A DNA stretch of 64,000 nt from Halobacteriales archaeon QS_6_64_34 (GCA_003020925.1 PXRT01000010.1:1-64000), one strand, 5' to 3'; counted from the stretch's first letter, positions 45,758 to 54,922 are shown. The notes: generated by a model from the letters alone, not told the origin. Made by a program: numbers and translations.

Positions 45758-47326
45758 ATGGACAGCTTCGACGCTGGACTTTCTCGTCGCGAGGCACTTG
45801 GCGCGCTTTCGGGTGCACTAACTGTGGGGCTTGGCGGCTGTACAGGCGGAGGAGACGACGATTCGACACCGACCGCGTCGTCAACTGCACCGTCGACCGA
45901 CACAGTGACTCCGACACCGACCGCGCCGATGGACCCACCGAACATCGAGCGCCAGACGGTTCTCCGGGACAAGGCTGCGATTCCACACATCCGCTGGACG
46001 GTGTCCGGGACTATCGAGACGCCAGAACCCAAATTCTACAACCGTGTCGATACGTCACTTCTCGGACGCTGGGAAAGGGAAGGCCAGGTATTCGAGTTCA
46101 AAGATGACCTGACGTTTACCGAAAATTCGTCCGACCGGGTGCTGGATGGGACGTACTACACAGTTCCCCCGAAAAAGTACCTCGAGATTACGCACGACGA
46201 CGGCGATACATACAAGTACTACTACGAAGTTACGACAGCGGGTGACACCCCCACCATCGACTTCTACAACACCAATAGAGAGTTCCTGGCTAGTTACGAG
46301 CAAACCGTCGACGGCCAGGACAACCGAACGGTCGTCGAGGCCGCAAAGCAAACCGACCTGTACGAGCCCGGGGGCGCCAAGACGACCGAAGAAAGCCTCA
46401 CGACTGGGGCGAGCGGCTCTGGATTCATCGTCAACCCGGACGGCTACGTCGTGACCAACGCCCACGTCGTCGGTGTCAACAAGAGCCCCGAGGAACAGCT
46501 GTACGCCCGGCTGGCGGGGAAGACACAACAGAGCTTCCGGCAGACGTTCGAGCAGGACTTCGACCTCAGCGAGAGTGAACTACAGGAAGTGGTTACCGTC
46601 CTAACTAACAAGCTCACTGCCTATTATGACCAGAAGTCCAGTAGTCGGTCGGTGTCGACGAGTGTCGGCGTCCTCAGCGGCACTGCGACGCCCGACGAGG
46701 AGTTCAGCGCCAATAGCTGGCCCGCGACCATCGAGACGACTGGCTCCGTCTACGATGAGGTCGACGGCGAGACGACCTGGGGGCGGGATATCGCCGTTCT
46801 CAAAGTCGACGTGCAACACCAGCTTCCGACGGTCCGACTCGGCGAGTCCACCGGGCTCGGGAGCGGCGCGGAGGTGTTCGTCATCGGCTATCCCGCCATT
46901 GGAACTGAGGCCCTGTTCACGGAGCGCAACACCACGCTCGAACCCTCGCTGACCGCCGGCGTCGTCAGCGCCCGACGGACGCTGAAATCCGGTGTGGAGA
47001 CGATTCAGACCGACGCCGCCATCAACAGCGGCAACAGCGGCGGGCCGGTGTACGACAGCGACGGGGAAGTCGTCGGCGTCGCGACGTTCGGGCCCGCGGA
47101 TTCCGGAATCGAAGATACGGGGTTTGCCCTCCCCATCGAGACCGCGACCGGGTTCCTGGGGGAACTCGGTGTCGAGAACGAACAGAGCGAACTCTCCACG
47201 ACCTATCAGGAGGGGCTGAACGCGCTCTGGCGGGACGACTGCGAGACGGTCGAGTCGAAGATGAACGCCGTGCTGGATATGTGGTCCGACCATCCGTACG
47301 CCGACGACATCATCGACCAGTGCTGA
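45758..47326 (+). CDS. Trypsin-like (DegP/HtrA type) serine protease lipoprotein
   Basis: A 522-residue exported protease. The N-terminus has LSRREALGALSGALTVGLGG (twin-arginine signal) and lipobox GLGGC. A novel beta-rich domain of about 150 residues (about 60-220) comes before the catalytic region. The triad is His in GYVVTNAHVVGV, Asp in RDIAVLKVDV and Ser in INSGNSGGPVYD, typical of S1C. The PDZ domain of classic DegP is absent; only a short helical tail follows. Probable role: extracellular protein quality control. Its stop TGA is joined to palindrome P2. Confidence 0.92.
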   Translation: MDSFDAGLSRREALGALSGALTVGLGGCTGGGDDDSTPTASSTAPSTDTVTPTPTAPMDPPNIERQTVLRDKAAIPHIRWTVSGTIETPEPKFYNRVDTSLLGRWEREGQVFEFKDDLTFTENSSDRVLDGTYYTVPPKKYLEITHDDGDTYKYYYEVTTAGDTPTIDFYNTNREFLASYEQTVDGQDNRTVVEAAKQTDLYEPGGAKTTEESLTTGASGSGFIVNPDGYVVTNAHVVGVNKSPEEQLYARLAGKTQQSFRQTFEQDFDLSESELQEVVTVLTNKLTAYYDQKSSSRSVSTSVGVLSGTATPDEEFSANSWPATIETTGSVYDEVDGETTWGRDIAVLKVDVQHQLPTVRLGESTGLGSGAEVFVIGYPAIGTEALFTERNTTLEPSLTAGVVSARRTLKSGVETIQTDAAINSGNSGGPVYDSDGEVVGVATFGPADSGIEDTGFALPIETATGFLGELGVENEQSELSTTYQEGLNALWRDDCETVESKMNAVLDMWSDHPYADDIIDQC

Positions 47327-47405
47327 TACTGGTTGCTGTAACAAACTCAAATAATTCGCCACCCCGGGCCGGCGAACATTTTCACGAACTTACAGCCGGC
47401 AGTAT
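47326..47405. repeat. Palindromic element, family P copy 2
   Basis: Arms ATACTGGTTGCTGTAA and TTACAGCCGGCAGTAT enclose ATTCGCCACCCCGGGCCGGC. TGA flanks both sides (47324-47326 and 47405-47407 region). The left TGA is the stop codon of the protease. Confidence 0.85.
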
Positions 47406-47482
47406 GAGCCGGCGTCGCCGAACCGCTCCGACGTGCTACCCCGGACGCGCTGTTTATGCTCGCCCACGCCCTACCTATCAGT

Positions 47483-47857
47483 ATGCGTGAACAGACCTCG
47501 CTCCTCGTCCGCGCCGTCTGGTTCCTCCTCGTCGGCTGGTGGCTCACCGGCCTCTGGCTCTCGGCGGCGTGGCTGTTGAACGTCACCATCGTCGGCATCC
47601 CGCTGGGTATCAAACTCATCAACAAGGTGCCGCTGGTGCTGTCGCTGAAACGCCGGGAGAACCTGGTCGAGGACGGGCGGGGCGGCTCCCAGCACTCGCT
47701 GGTCGTCCGTGGCGTGTGGTTCGTCTTCGTCGGCTGGTGGGCCAGCGGCGTCTGGACCGGTATCGCCTACGTGTTCACGGTGAGTATCATCGGCATCCCG
47801 ATTGCGGTGTGGATGTATAACAAGCTCCCTTTCGTGGTGTCACTGTACAACTACTAG
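47483..47857 (+). CDS. YccF-domain membrane protein
   Basis: A 124-residue protein with two repeats of the YccF pattern: LVRAVWFLLVGWWLTGLWLS ... NVTIVGIPLGIKLINKVP, then VVRGVWFVFVGWWASGVWTG ... TVSIIGIPIAVWMYNKLP. Each has two membrane helices and the conserved IGIPxG/A motif, so four helices in total. Function is unknown in any organism. MREQTSLLVRAV is chosen as the start; an upstream in-frame Met exists but lies in a GC-rich leader. Followed by a zinc-ribbon gene on the same strand. Confidence 0.88.
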   Translation: MREQTSLLVRAVWFLLVGWWLTGLWLSAAWLLNVTIVGIPLGIKLINKVPLVLSLKRRENLVEDGRGGSQHSLVVRGVWFVFVGWWASGVWTGIAYVFTVSIIGIPIAVWMYNKLPFVVSLYNY

Positions 47858-47893
47858 CGAAGCGTTCTCATTTGTGGGGGCCATGGCTGCCCC

Positions 47894-48175
47894 ATGGCAC
47901 TCGGTCAGTTCGAACTCGCCGCTCGCGTTCTCGCGGGGCTGTTCGTCATCGTCACGCCCACGCTGCTCTTTCTGGGGCTCTGGCACGGACTGCAGTCGAT
48001 GCGCGATGACGCGCTCGTCCAGCGGGTCCAACAGCGGGTCGAGACGGGCGACGAGGCCGCCCTGTCGCTCTCACCGACTCCGTCGCCCGACTCGCCCGTC
48101 CGGACCTGTCCGAACTGTGGCACGACCAACCGCGACGACGTCGGCTACTGCCGGCAGTGCCTCTCGCCGCTTTAG
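47894..48175 (+). CDS. Zinc-ribbon membrane protein
   Basis: A 93-residue protein with an N-terminal helix (ARVLAGLFVIVTPTLLFLGLW) and a C-terminal zinc ribbon (TCPNCGTTN and YCRQCLSPL). This two-part layout is common in haloarchaea as a small membrane-anchored zinc finger. It overlaps the convergent radical SAM gene by 4 nt. No role is known. Confidence 0.8.
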   Translation: MALGQFELAARVLAGLFVIVTPTLLFLGLWHGLQSMRDDALVQRVQQRVETGDEAALSLSPTPSPDSPVRTCPNCGTTNRDDVGYCRQCLSPL

Positions 48176-49200
48176 TCGTCCGCAGTGGCTCGACTACTGC
48201 CCGTCCCGCCCGACAGCGGCGTCCGTTCGACCACGGTCCCGTCGTAGGTCGGGTACTGCTCGACGAGTTCGCCTTTCGGCACGTCGCCGTCCTCGACCAT
48301 CTCCTCTAGGAGCCACCAGGCGAGTTCGACATGTTCGGACTTGACGGTGTAGAACTCCTCCGGAACCCCGAGTTCGTCCAGTCGGGCCTCGCTCACCCAC
48401 GCTTTCCCGTAGACGAGCGTGCCGTCCTCGGTGACGTCGTCGAACTCCCGGCGGATGTTCCTGGCCATCCGTTTGAGCCGCGAGCGATGCTGGGCGGCGT
48501 CCTTGAAGACGCTGGTACAGAAGTACACCTTCTCGTGGTCGCCCATCTGTTCGAGGATGTCGTGGGAACCCTCGACGGCGCTCATGTGGTCCTCCTTGAG
48601 TTCGAACCCCTCCTCCTGCATCCGGCGGTAGTTCCCGTCGGACATCTCGAACTCGTTGATGTTACAGAAATCGGCGGCCCCCTCGTCGAGGAACTCCAGG
48701 AACTCCGGCTCGGCGCGGATACCGGGAATCTCGAATGCGGGGGTGAGGCCTTCCTCGCGGGCGATGTAGAGGATTTCCTCCCACTCCGTGCCGTGCAAAT
48801 CGCCCCATAGCTCCAGGGGCGGGTGGAAGCGAATCTCGTCCAGTCCGGCATCCGAGAGCCGGCGCATGTTCTCCCGGCCGCCGGTGATACCCGTATACAG
48901 GTGCGTGTGGTGGTCCTCGCCGAACTCGTCTTTGAGTAGTTTCAGATAGTGACAGGTCCGGTCGAGCACCTCCTGTGGTTCGCCGCCAGTGATGGAGGTC
49001 CCCAGTGCGCTCATGCGCTTTGCCTCCTCGATGACGTCGCTGTCGTCCTCGATTGGCCGCTCGTTGGCGTACATCTGGGTGACGTTCTTGCGGTTCTCCC
49101 CGAGGGGGCAGTAAAAACAGTCCCGCTGGTCGCAGTAGCCATAGACAAAGAGCACCATCTTCCCGCCTTTGGCGCACTGTTTACAGCCCTCGGAAATCAT
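48172..49200 (-). CDS. Radical SAM protein
   Basis: A 342-residue radical SAM enzyme. The cluster motif is YGYCDQRDCFYCPLGE, spaced C-x4-C-x2-C rather than the usual C-x3-C-x2-C, preceded by an extra pair GCKQCAKGG (C6 and C9). The SAM-binding SITGGEP follows (residues 69-75). The rest is a TIM-like barrel with GGRENMRRLSDAGLDEIRFH and a C-terminal extension. Conserved in haloarchaea without known chemistry. The two extra cysteines could hold a second cluster or a zinc ion. Confidence 0.88.
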   Translation of the reverse strand: MISEGCKQCAKGGKMVLFVYGYCDQRDCFYCPLGENRKNVTQMYANERPIEDDSDVIEEAKRMSALGTSITGGEPQEVLDRTCHYLKLLKDEFGEDHHTHLYTGITGGRENMRRLSDAGLDEIRFHPPLELWGDLHGTEWEEILYIAREEGLTPAFEIPGIRAEPEFLEFLDEGAADFCNINEFEMSDGNYRRMQEEGFELKEDHMSAVEGSHDILEQMGDHEKVYFCTSVFKDAAQHRSRLKRMARNIRREFDDVTEDGTLVYGKAWVSEARLDELGVPEEFYTVKSEHVELAWWLLEEMVEDGDVPKGELVEQYPTYDGTVVERTPLSGGTGSSRATADD

Positions 49201-49363
49201 CGTATAGGGCTAGGACAGCGCCCAGCGGGAAAAAGCGTGCGCATCCGGGCCGGTGTGGTGTGGGTCGGCATGGGCGGGCTCTACGCCGCCGATGCCCGGC
49301 CGGCCGACCCGGGCCACGCTAGGTAGGCACGTCGTTGATACGTATCAGCTACAAAGACAGTCT

Positions 49364-49846
49364 ATGGACGACGAGGAGTCAAAGCCCCTCGGCGGCTCGC
49401 TCCGGCGTGACGGCGCCCCCGACGAACGGATTCTGGCGGTCAGCGAGGAACTCATCCGCTACGTCGAGGTCGTCGCCGCCTTAGTCATCGTCTTGCTGTT
49501 TGCCATCGGCGTCTTCGACCTCGGACTCCAGATATTCAGGAGCGCGCTCTCGGGGCGTATCACCGACCCGCTGGTCGTCGTCGGCTTCATCGACACCGCC
49601 CTGTTGCTCTTTATCATCGTCGAGGTGTACCAGACCGTCGTCGCCTACACCCAGGAGAGCGAGACACGCCGCATCGTCCGGCTGGTCATCTACACCGGCG
49701 TCATCGCGATGGTCCGGAAAGCCATCATCTTCCGAACCGGCGAGTACGCCGACGAGGAGGCCGCGCTGATGGCTGCCGGCTCCTATACGTTGCTTATCAT
49801 CGGGCTCGGCGTGTTGCTGATAGTGGAGCGTCGCACCGGTGAATGA
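49364..49846 (+). CDS. PsiE-family membrane protein
   Basis: A 160-residue protein with four hydrophobic helices (VAALVIVLLFAIGVFDLGLQ, VVVGFIDTALLLFIIVEVYQ, LVIYTGVIAMVRKAIIF, and the last YTLLIIGLGVLLIV). The segment YQTVVAYTQESETRRIVRLV is typical of the phosphate-starvation-inducible PsiE family. In bacteria it is regulated by phosphate; a role in archaea is unproven. MDDEESKPLGGS is chosen as the start. Confidence 0.82.
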   Translation: MDDEESKPLGGSLRRDGAPDERILAVSEELIRYVEVVAALVIVLLFAIGVFDLGLQIFRSALSGRITDPLVVVGFIDTALLLFIIVEVYQTVVAYTQESETRRIVRLVIYTGVIAMVRKAIIFRTGEYADEEAALMAAGSYTLLIIGLGVLLIVERRTGE

Positions 49847-49899
49847 GGTGGCGTAACACGCCCGAAGACAGTTAAACGACGCTGGCATACCTTCGACCA

Positions 49900-51000
49900 A
49901 TGCTGCTGGTGCTGTGTGTGGACCTCGACGACGACCTCGGTCGGAAGACCGACGTCGAGACGCCCGTCGTCGGCCGCGACAACGTGGTCGACGCAGCGGT
50001 CGCGCTGGCCAGTGTCGACCCGGAGGACTCGGACGTGAACGTCCTCTTCGAGGGGGTTCACATCGCTGACGGCATCGACGACGAGCCCGTCGAGGTCGCG
50101 GCGGTAACGGGCGTCAACGCCGGCGACGTCGCCGCCAACCGCGCCGTCGGCGAGGAGGTCGACACCGTGCTCGCCTCGCTGGCTGCCAGCGAGGACGTCC
50201 GCGCCCTGGTCGTCACCGACGGTGCACAGGACGAGTCCGTGGTGCCGGTCATCCGCTCGCGCATCCGCATCGACGGCGTCCACCGCGTCGTCGTCCGCCA
50301 GGCACAGGACCTGGAGTCGATGTACTACACTATCAAGCAGGTGCTCGACGACCCCGAGACGCGAGGCACCCTCCTCGTCCCGCTGGGTATCCTCCTGCTC
50401 ATCTACCCGGTGACAATCGCCGTCGAGTCGCTGGGCTATCCCGGGTCCGCGCTGGGCATCATCTCGGGGCTGCTCGGTCTGTACGTCCTCGGGCGGGGCT
50501 TTGGCGTCGAACGCATCCTGGACAAGGCCGTCTCCCGCGCGACCGCCGGCTTCTACGGCGGCCGCATCACCATCATCACCTACGTCGTCGCCGCCGCGCT
50601 GCTCGCCATCGGCGGTGTCAGCGGCGTCAACACCTACGAGGCCATAGAGAAACCCCTCTCGGCCGTCGAAGTGCTCGCGGCGCTGGTCAACGGCGCCGTC
50701 AAGTGGTTCGCCGCCGCCGGCATCACCTCCAGTCTGGGTCGGGTCACCGACGAGTATCTCAACGGGAGCTTCGAGTGGCGCTATCTCAACGCCCCCTTCT
50801 ACGTGCTGGCCATCGGTGGCGTCCTCCACGGGCTCTCCGCGTTCTTCCTCGGCAGCCGCACGCTGGAATATCTCGCCGTGGTCCTCACCGGCGGCACACT
50901 GCTGGGGCTCGCGAGCACGCTCGCCTTCGCCATCGCCGAGTCCCGCTTACAGGACGCCGAACACCACAGTCAAGGGCCGGGCGGCCCCTCCTCGGAGTAA
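49900..51000 (+). CDS. DUF373 family membrane protein
   Basis: A 366-residue archaeal membrane protein. The N-terminal half is soluble (MLLVLCVDLDDDLGRKTDVE, GRDNVVDAAVALASVDPEDSD, VRALVVTDGAQDES), with the pattern typical of DUF373, and the C-terminal half has six or seven helices (from LLVPLGILLLIYPVTIAVES). Function unknown. The stop overlaps the next small gene (TAATG), so the two are probably translated together. Confidence 0.9.
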   Translation: MLLVLCVDLDDDLGRKTDVETPVVGRDNVVDAAVALASVDPEDSDVNVLFEGVHIADGIDDEPVEVAAVTGVNAGDVAANRAVGEEVDTVLASLAASEDVRALVVTDGAQDESVVPVIRSRIRIDGVHRVVVRQAQDLESMYYTIKQVLDDPETRGTLLVPLGILLLIYPVTIAVESLGYPGSALGIISGLLGLYVLGRGFGVERILDKAVSRATAGFYGGRITIITYVVAAALLAIGGVSGVNTYEAIEKPLSAVEVLAALVNGAVKWFAAAGITSSLGRVTDEYLNGSFEWRYLNAPFYVLAIGGVLHGLSAFFLGSRTLEYLAVVLTGGTLLGLASTLAFAIAESRLQDAEHHSQGPGGPSSE

Positions 51001-51149
51001 TGTACGTCTCCCGCGCCGTCAGGAGCATCCGCGAGGACCCAATCGAGTCGGTCGCGCCCGCGCTGACGACGGCCGACGACGCCGACCCCGACGCCATCGC
51101 TATTACGACCGCCGACGCTACCGACGAGGATGTCGAGTTCGACGGGTGA
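51000..51149 (+). CDS. Small acidic protein, unknown
   Basis: A 49-residue protein starting MYVSRAVRSIREDPIESVAP, followed by an acidic Ala/Asp/Thr-rich tail. The ATG overlaps the DUF373 stop and the gene overlaps the glycosyltransferase start by 20 nt, so it is placed as a linking gene in a three-gene operon. I do not recognise a family. Confidence 0.5.
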   Translation: MYVSRAVRSIREDPIESVAPALTTADDADPDAIAITTADATDEDVEFDG

Positions 51150-51816
51150 CCCGGCGGTCAGTTTCGTCGTCCCCGCCCGGAACGAGGCTGACCTGCTCCC
51201 GGCGACGCTGTCCTCGATTCGGGCGGTGGCGGCGTCAATCGACCACGAGTGTCTCGTCGTCGACGGCGACAGCAACGACGCCACCCGCGCCGTCGCCCGC
51301 GACCACGGCGCTCGCGTAATTGGCGGCCCGGCCACGGGCCAGGGCGACGCCAGGCACCGGGGCGCCCGCCACGCGGGCGGTCGGTGGCTCGCCTTCATCG
51401 ACGCCGACACCAGACTGCTCAAGGGCTACGTCGAGACCATGCTCGCGTTCGTCCGCGAGCACGACCTCGCCGGCGCCAACAGCCGGTGTCGCATCACCGG
51501 CGACTGGCGGACCGTCCCGTTCGAACGCCTCTTCAATTACGGACTGCCCGGACTGTCGCCCCCTGTGTTCCCGGGTTTCAACGTCTTCGTCTCGCGGTCG
51601 GCGTACTTCGACGTCGGCGGCTTCGACAGCGGCCCCAACGAGGACGTGACCTTCAGCCGCCGGCTGGGCCGGGCGTACGCGACCGCCACCTGTCCCCAGG
51701 TGCTCGTCGAAACCTCAGGCCGGCGGGTGGCCCGTGACGGGTTCTGGCGGACGGTCGGCTACTACACGGCACTCGAATACCGACGACAGGTGACAGCATC
51801 CGGAAGTCGTAACTAA
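51130..51816 (+). CDS. Family 2 glycosyltransferase
   Basis: A 228-residue GT-A enzyme. The start of the nucleotide-sugar fold is VSFVVPARNEADLLPATLSS, the DxD region is AFIDADTRLLKG, and an acceptor segment GGFDSGPNEDVTFSRRLGRA gives the ED motif. No membrane helix is clear, so it is a cytoplasmic or peripheral enzyme that adds sugar to a lipid or protein. The link to DUF373 upstream is positional only. Confidence 0.9.
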   Translation: MSSSTGDPAVSFVVPARNEADLLPATLSSIRAVAASIDHECLVVDGDSNDATRAVARDHGARVIGGPATGQGDARHRGARHAGGRWLAFIDADTRLLKGYVETMLAFVREHDLAGANSRCRITGDWRTVPFERLFNYGLPGLSPPVFPGFNVFVSRSAYFDVGGFDSGPNEDVTFSRRLGRAYATATCPQVLVETSGRRVARDGFWRTVGYYTALEYRRQVTASGSRN

Positions 51817-51843
51817 CTCATACGACTTGAAACATAATGGAGT

Positions 51844-53634
51844 ATGGGCGCACTCACCCACCCCGCCGTGGTACTCGGGGTGCTCTCGACGGCGCTCGCG
51901 CTGGTCATCGCGTGGGTGACCTGGCAACAGCGGACGACACGGGGCGCGCGGACCTACACGCTCTTGATGGTCACGCTGGCCGTCTGGTCGACGCTGTACG
52001 TCGGGCAGCTGCTGGTGCCGACGGTGGCGGGCAAGCGCCCGTGGTTCATCGCCCGCCACGCGATGAGCCCGCTGTTCGCGATGGCGTTCTGGGTTTTTGC
52101 CGCCCAGTACACCGACCGCCGCGAACTGCTCGACGGGCGACTGCTGGCCCCCATCGTCGCTGTCGGCCTCGCTCTCGTCGGCCTTGTCCTCCTGAATCCT
52201 GCCGAGCTGTACTGGTCGGCGCTCGCACTCGACCCGATGGGACCGCTTCTCCTGCTCGAACTCACGCTGGGCCCGCTGTTCTGGCTCAACTGTGTCTACA
52301 TCTTTGGCGTCGTCGCCACCGCCCACGTCATCATCGTCGATACGTGGAAACGCACCTTCGCCAGCTACCGCCCCCCGTTGCTCGTGATGACCGCCATTGG
52401 CTCCATCGAGTTCCTCCTCTCCCTGCTCTTTCTCTCGGAACACACGGCCCTGATTCCGGTGCTGAACCCGTGGCCCAACGTCCAGCTCATCACTTACGGC
52501 GCGACCCTCGCTGCCATCCCAGCCGCCTGGTCGTACGTCAACGACTTCCTCTTCGACATCCAGCCACTGGCCCGCCAGGCCGTCATCGAGAGCATGGACG
52601 ACGCCGTCTACATCGTCGACAGCGAGGGGACGATTCGCTACACGAACCCGCCGGGGAACCGACTGCTGGGCCGGTTCCCCGACGCCGACGCGCCGCCCGA
52701 ACCCGTCTCGGCGGCCTTCGCCCCCCGGCCGACGCTGCTGTCCTGCTACGAGCGGGCCGTCGCCGGCGACGCCCTCGGGGACGACACCATCCTCACCTGC
52801 GAGATAGACGGCGAGCAGCGCTTCTACGATATCGGCGTCTCGACGATAGCAAACTCCATGGGCGAGGACGCCGGCGCCGTCGTCGTCGGCCGCGACATCA
52901 CCGAGGAGCACCGCCAGCGCGGCCAGCTTGAGGTCCGCACCGCACAGCTCGAACGCCAGAACGAACGCCTCGAACAGTTCGGCCAGTACGTCTCACACGA
53001 CCTGCGCAACCCAATTCAGGTCGCCTCGGGCTACGTCGAACTCGCCCGCGAGACCGGCGACCTCTCCCGGCTCGACGACATCGACCGCGCCATCCGCCGG
53101 ATGGGCGAGATGGTCGAGGACCTGCGGGAACTGACTGCCGTCGACCGCGACAGCCTCGAGGTCGAACGGGTCAACGTCGCCCGCGCCGCCCACACCGCCT
53201 GGGCCCACGTCGACACCGGCGGCGCCACCCTCCGGGTGCCCGAGAACGACATCATTCTCGCCGACGAGGACTACCTCTTCCACGTCTTCGAGAATCTCTT
53301 TCGGAACTCGGTCGAACACGGCCGCCCCGACGGGACCGGCGCCGACGCCGCAGTCGGGGACGGTACGACACTCGGCGATGACGGTCCCCTCACCGTCACC
53401 GTCAGCCCGCTTGAGGACGGCTTCTTCGTCGCCGACGACGGCGTCGGCATCCCCGCCGACGACCGCGACTCCGTCCTCGACCACGGCCACAGTACGGCCG
53501 AGGAGGGTACCGGCCTCGGGATGTCAATCGTGCGCACTATCGCCGACGCCCACGAGTGGTCGGTGGCTGTGACGGAGAGTGCGAACGGTGGTGCGCGATT
53601 CGAATTTCGGAACGTCGGCTCTCCTGGGGACTGA
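51844..53634 (+). CDS. Membrane sensor histidine kinase (7TM-PAS-HisKA-HATPase)
   Basis: A 596-residue kinase with the same plan as the 13170 gene. Seven N-terminal helices (to about residue 220), a PAS domain (DDAVYIVDSEGTIRYTNPPG), the H-box QFGQYVSHDLRNPIQVASGY with the phospho-His, then the N box FENLFRNSVEHG and G boxes VADDGVGIP and GTGLGMSIVR. The Asn-containing HDLRNP is a normal HisKA form. No response regulator gene is next to it. The TGA stop is joined to a palindromic element (53634). Confidence 0.93.
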   Translation: MGALTHPAVVLGVLSTALALVIAWVTWQQRTTRGARTYTLLMVTLAVWSTLYVGQLLVPTVAGKRPWFIARHAMSPLFAMAFWVFAAQYTDRRELLDGRLLAPIVAVGLALVGLVLLNPAELYWSALALDPMGPLLLLELTLGPLFWLNCVYIFGVVATAHVIIVDTWKRTFASYRPPLLVMTAIGSIEFLLSLLFLSEHTALIPVLNPWPNVQLITYGATLAAIPAAWSYVNDFLFDIQPLARQAVIESMDDAVYIVDSEGTIRYTNPPGNRLLGRFPDADAPPEPVSAAFAPRPTLLSCYERAVAGDALGDDTILTCEIDGEQRFYDIGVSTIANSMGEDAGAVVVGRDITEEHRQRGQLEVRTAQLERQNERLEQFGQYVSHDLRNPIQVASGYVELARETGDLSRLDDIDRAIRRMGEMVEDLRELTAVDRDSLEVERVNVARAAHTAWAHVDTGGATLRVPENDIILADEDYLFHVFENLFRNSVEHGRPDGTGADAAVGDGTTLGDDGPLTVTVSPLEDGFFVADDGVGIPADDRDSVLDHGHSTAEEGTGLGMSIVRTIADAHEWSVAVTESANGGARFEFRNVGSPGD

Positions 53635-53714
53635 TAGTGATTCGTGTAGCGATTTACCGGTACGCACCAACCCCGGGGTCGGTGCTACCGTCCATAATCT
53701 ACAATAATCACTAT
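53634..53714. repeat. Family P-like palindrome at the sensor-kinase stop
   Basis: Arms ATAGTGATTCGTGTAG and CTACAATAATCACTAT bracket an inner CCAACCCCGGGGTCGG. TGA stands on both sides (53632-53634 and 53714-53716 region). The left TGA is the stop codon of the kinase. Confidence 0.8.
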
Positions 53715-53864
53715 GATACGGTTAGGCACGGAGTCATCGGTTAGCTGTCAGTACCGTCCACCACTGAAGCGAAGTCCACCCACGAATCCGTACTGGAAAA
53801 TTAATGCCTACTGTAGCCGCCCGATTCGCACGGTTTTTGACGGTGCCCCGTTTTGTCCCCGTGT

Positions 53865-53939
53865 GGGCACGTAGCTCAGCCCGGATAGAGCGTCGGACTT
53901 CTAATCCGACGGTCGTGGGTTCGAATCCCACCGTGCCCG
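53865..53939 (+). tRNA. trnR: tRNA-Arg (anticodon TCT)
   Basis: The acceptor GGGCACG pairs with CGTGCCC, with discriminator G at 53939. The anticodon stem CGGAC encloses CTTCTAA (anticodon TCT, reads AGA/AGG), and the T arm is GTGGGTTCGAATCCCAC. No intron and no encoded CCA. A T-run (CCTTTTTC) follows at 53943, a likely terminator. MITE copy D begins 70 bp downstream. Confidence 0.96.
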
Positions 53940-54009
53940 TCGACCTTTTTCTGCGTCGGGTTCGCGCTCTGCGCGAACCGCTCCTTGAAAAACGTACCTC
54001 ACTGAAAAG

Positions 54010-54191
54010 AGTCGTGTTTAGTTTAGTAGAAAACGCGGAAGAGAGTCAGAAAGCCCCCGACCGCTCGACTACTGCGACTCGCTGCGCGCTTCACTCACTC
54101 CGTTCGTTGCAGTGCTTGCTTCGCCTCGGACGTCGAGCGGTCGGCGGCTTTCTGGCCGGTGACAGTCTGAATCGCCTAACTAAACACCACC
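54010..54191. repeat. MITE-like element copy D with 8-bp target duplication
   Basis: A 182-bp element with ends AGTCGTGTTTAG and CTAAACACCACC. The perfect octamer CTGAAAAG flanks it (54002-54009 and 54192-54199). Its core is a near-complete palindrome: GACCGCTCGAC pairs with GTCGAGCGGTC between the CAGAAAGCCC/GGCTTTCTG arms. Confidence 0.92.
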
Positions 54192-54237
54192 CTGAAAAGG
54201 CGAAACACGAACGGCGGCGTCGACGAGATTCGACCGC

Positions 54238-54320
54238 GCTCACTCCGTCAGCCGCTGTACGGTCCGGGAGACCTCCTCTATCGTCGCGGCCTGTTCGTCG
54301 GTGGCGTCGGAGACCCCGCG
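54238..54320 (-). pseudogene. Methyl-accepting chemotaxis protein C-terminal remnant
   Basis: Reading from about 54320 down, the frame gives VSDATDEQAATIEEVSRTVQ then RLTE and stop. DATDEQAA-IEEV-RTV is the conserved methylated-helix end of haloarchaeal transducers (Htr). The rest of the gene is absent. MITE copy D lies just downstream. The frame extends upstream without family similarity. Confidence 0.6.
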
Positions 54321-54453
54321 GATGTCGTGGAGCTTGCCGATGCGAGCGCGGTTCCGGACGCACTCCTCGTCGGCTGGCCGCCCATTTCGGTGTCGTTTCC
54401 GTCCCGTCTGGCAGGTCGCAAGCGTTTTGCCGGCGGCCGCTGTACGGCGAGAC

Positions 54454-54891
54454 ATGCCCGACTGTCCGCTCGCCGACGACTGCCCTAGCTTTACAGAACG
54501 CATCGAGGGGATGGGCTGTACGCACTACGGTGACCGAGGTGGTGCCGAGTGGTGTAACCACTACAACCAGCCCATCTCGGACCTGAAGAGCCAGCCCGTC
54601 AAACCCGGGCAAGAGGTCGTCGTCGAGGTCGACGACATCCACGAGAGCGGCGCCGGCGTCGGTCGGACCGAGGACGGGTTCATCGTCATGGTTGACGGCG
54701 TCCTGCCGCCGGCCAGGTCGAAGGTCCAGATAACGAAGGTGCGGTCGAACCACGCGCGAGCGGACGAACTCGAGCGGCTAGAACTGGAAGAGGACGACGA
54801 CGAGGCCGACGGCGAGAGCGGCTATCAGGGCGACGATGACGACCCGGACGACGAGCGGCTGGGCAGCCGCGACAACTTCTGGGGCAGCTAG
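54454..54891 (+). CDS. TRAM-domain protein
   Basis: A 145-residue protein. After MPDCPLADDCPSFTERIEGM (cysteines C4 and C9, further CTHYG and WCNHY), the TRAM domain reads VKPGQEVVVEVDDIHESGAG to VMVDGVLPPARSKVQITKV. The C-terminus is acidic. TRAM is a small RNA-binding beta-barrel; haloarchaeal stand-alone versions are abundant and may act as RNA chaperones. The four or more cysteines at the N-terminus could bind zinc. Confidence 0.9.
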   Translation: MPDCPLADDCPSFTERIEGMGCTHYGDRGGAEWCNHYNQPISDLKSQPVKPGQEVVVEVDDIHESGAGVGRTEDGFIVMVDGVLPPARSKVQITKVRSNHARADELERLELEEDDDEADGESGYQGDDDDPDDERLGSRDNFWGS

Positions 54892-54922
54892 GGTTTTTGC
54901 CGACTCTCCCGTTGATTGGGGT

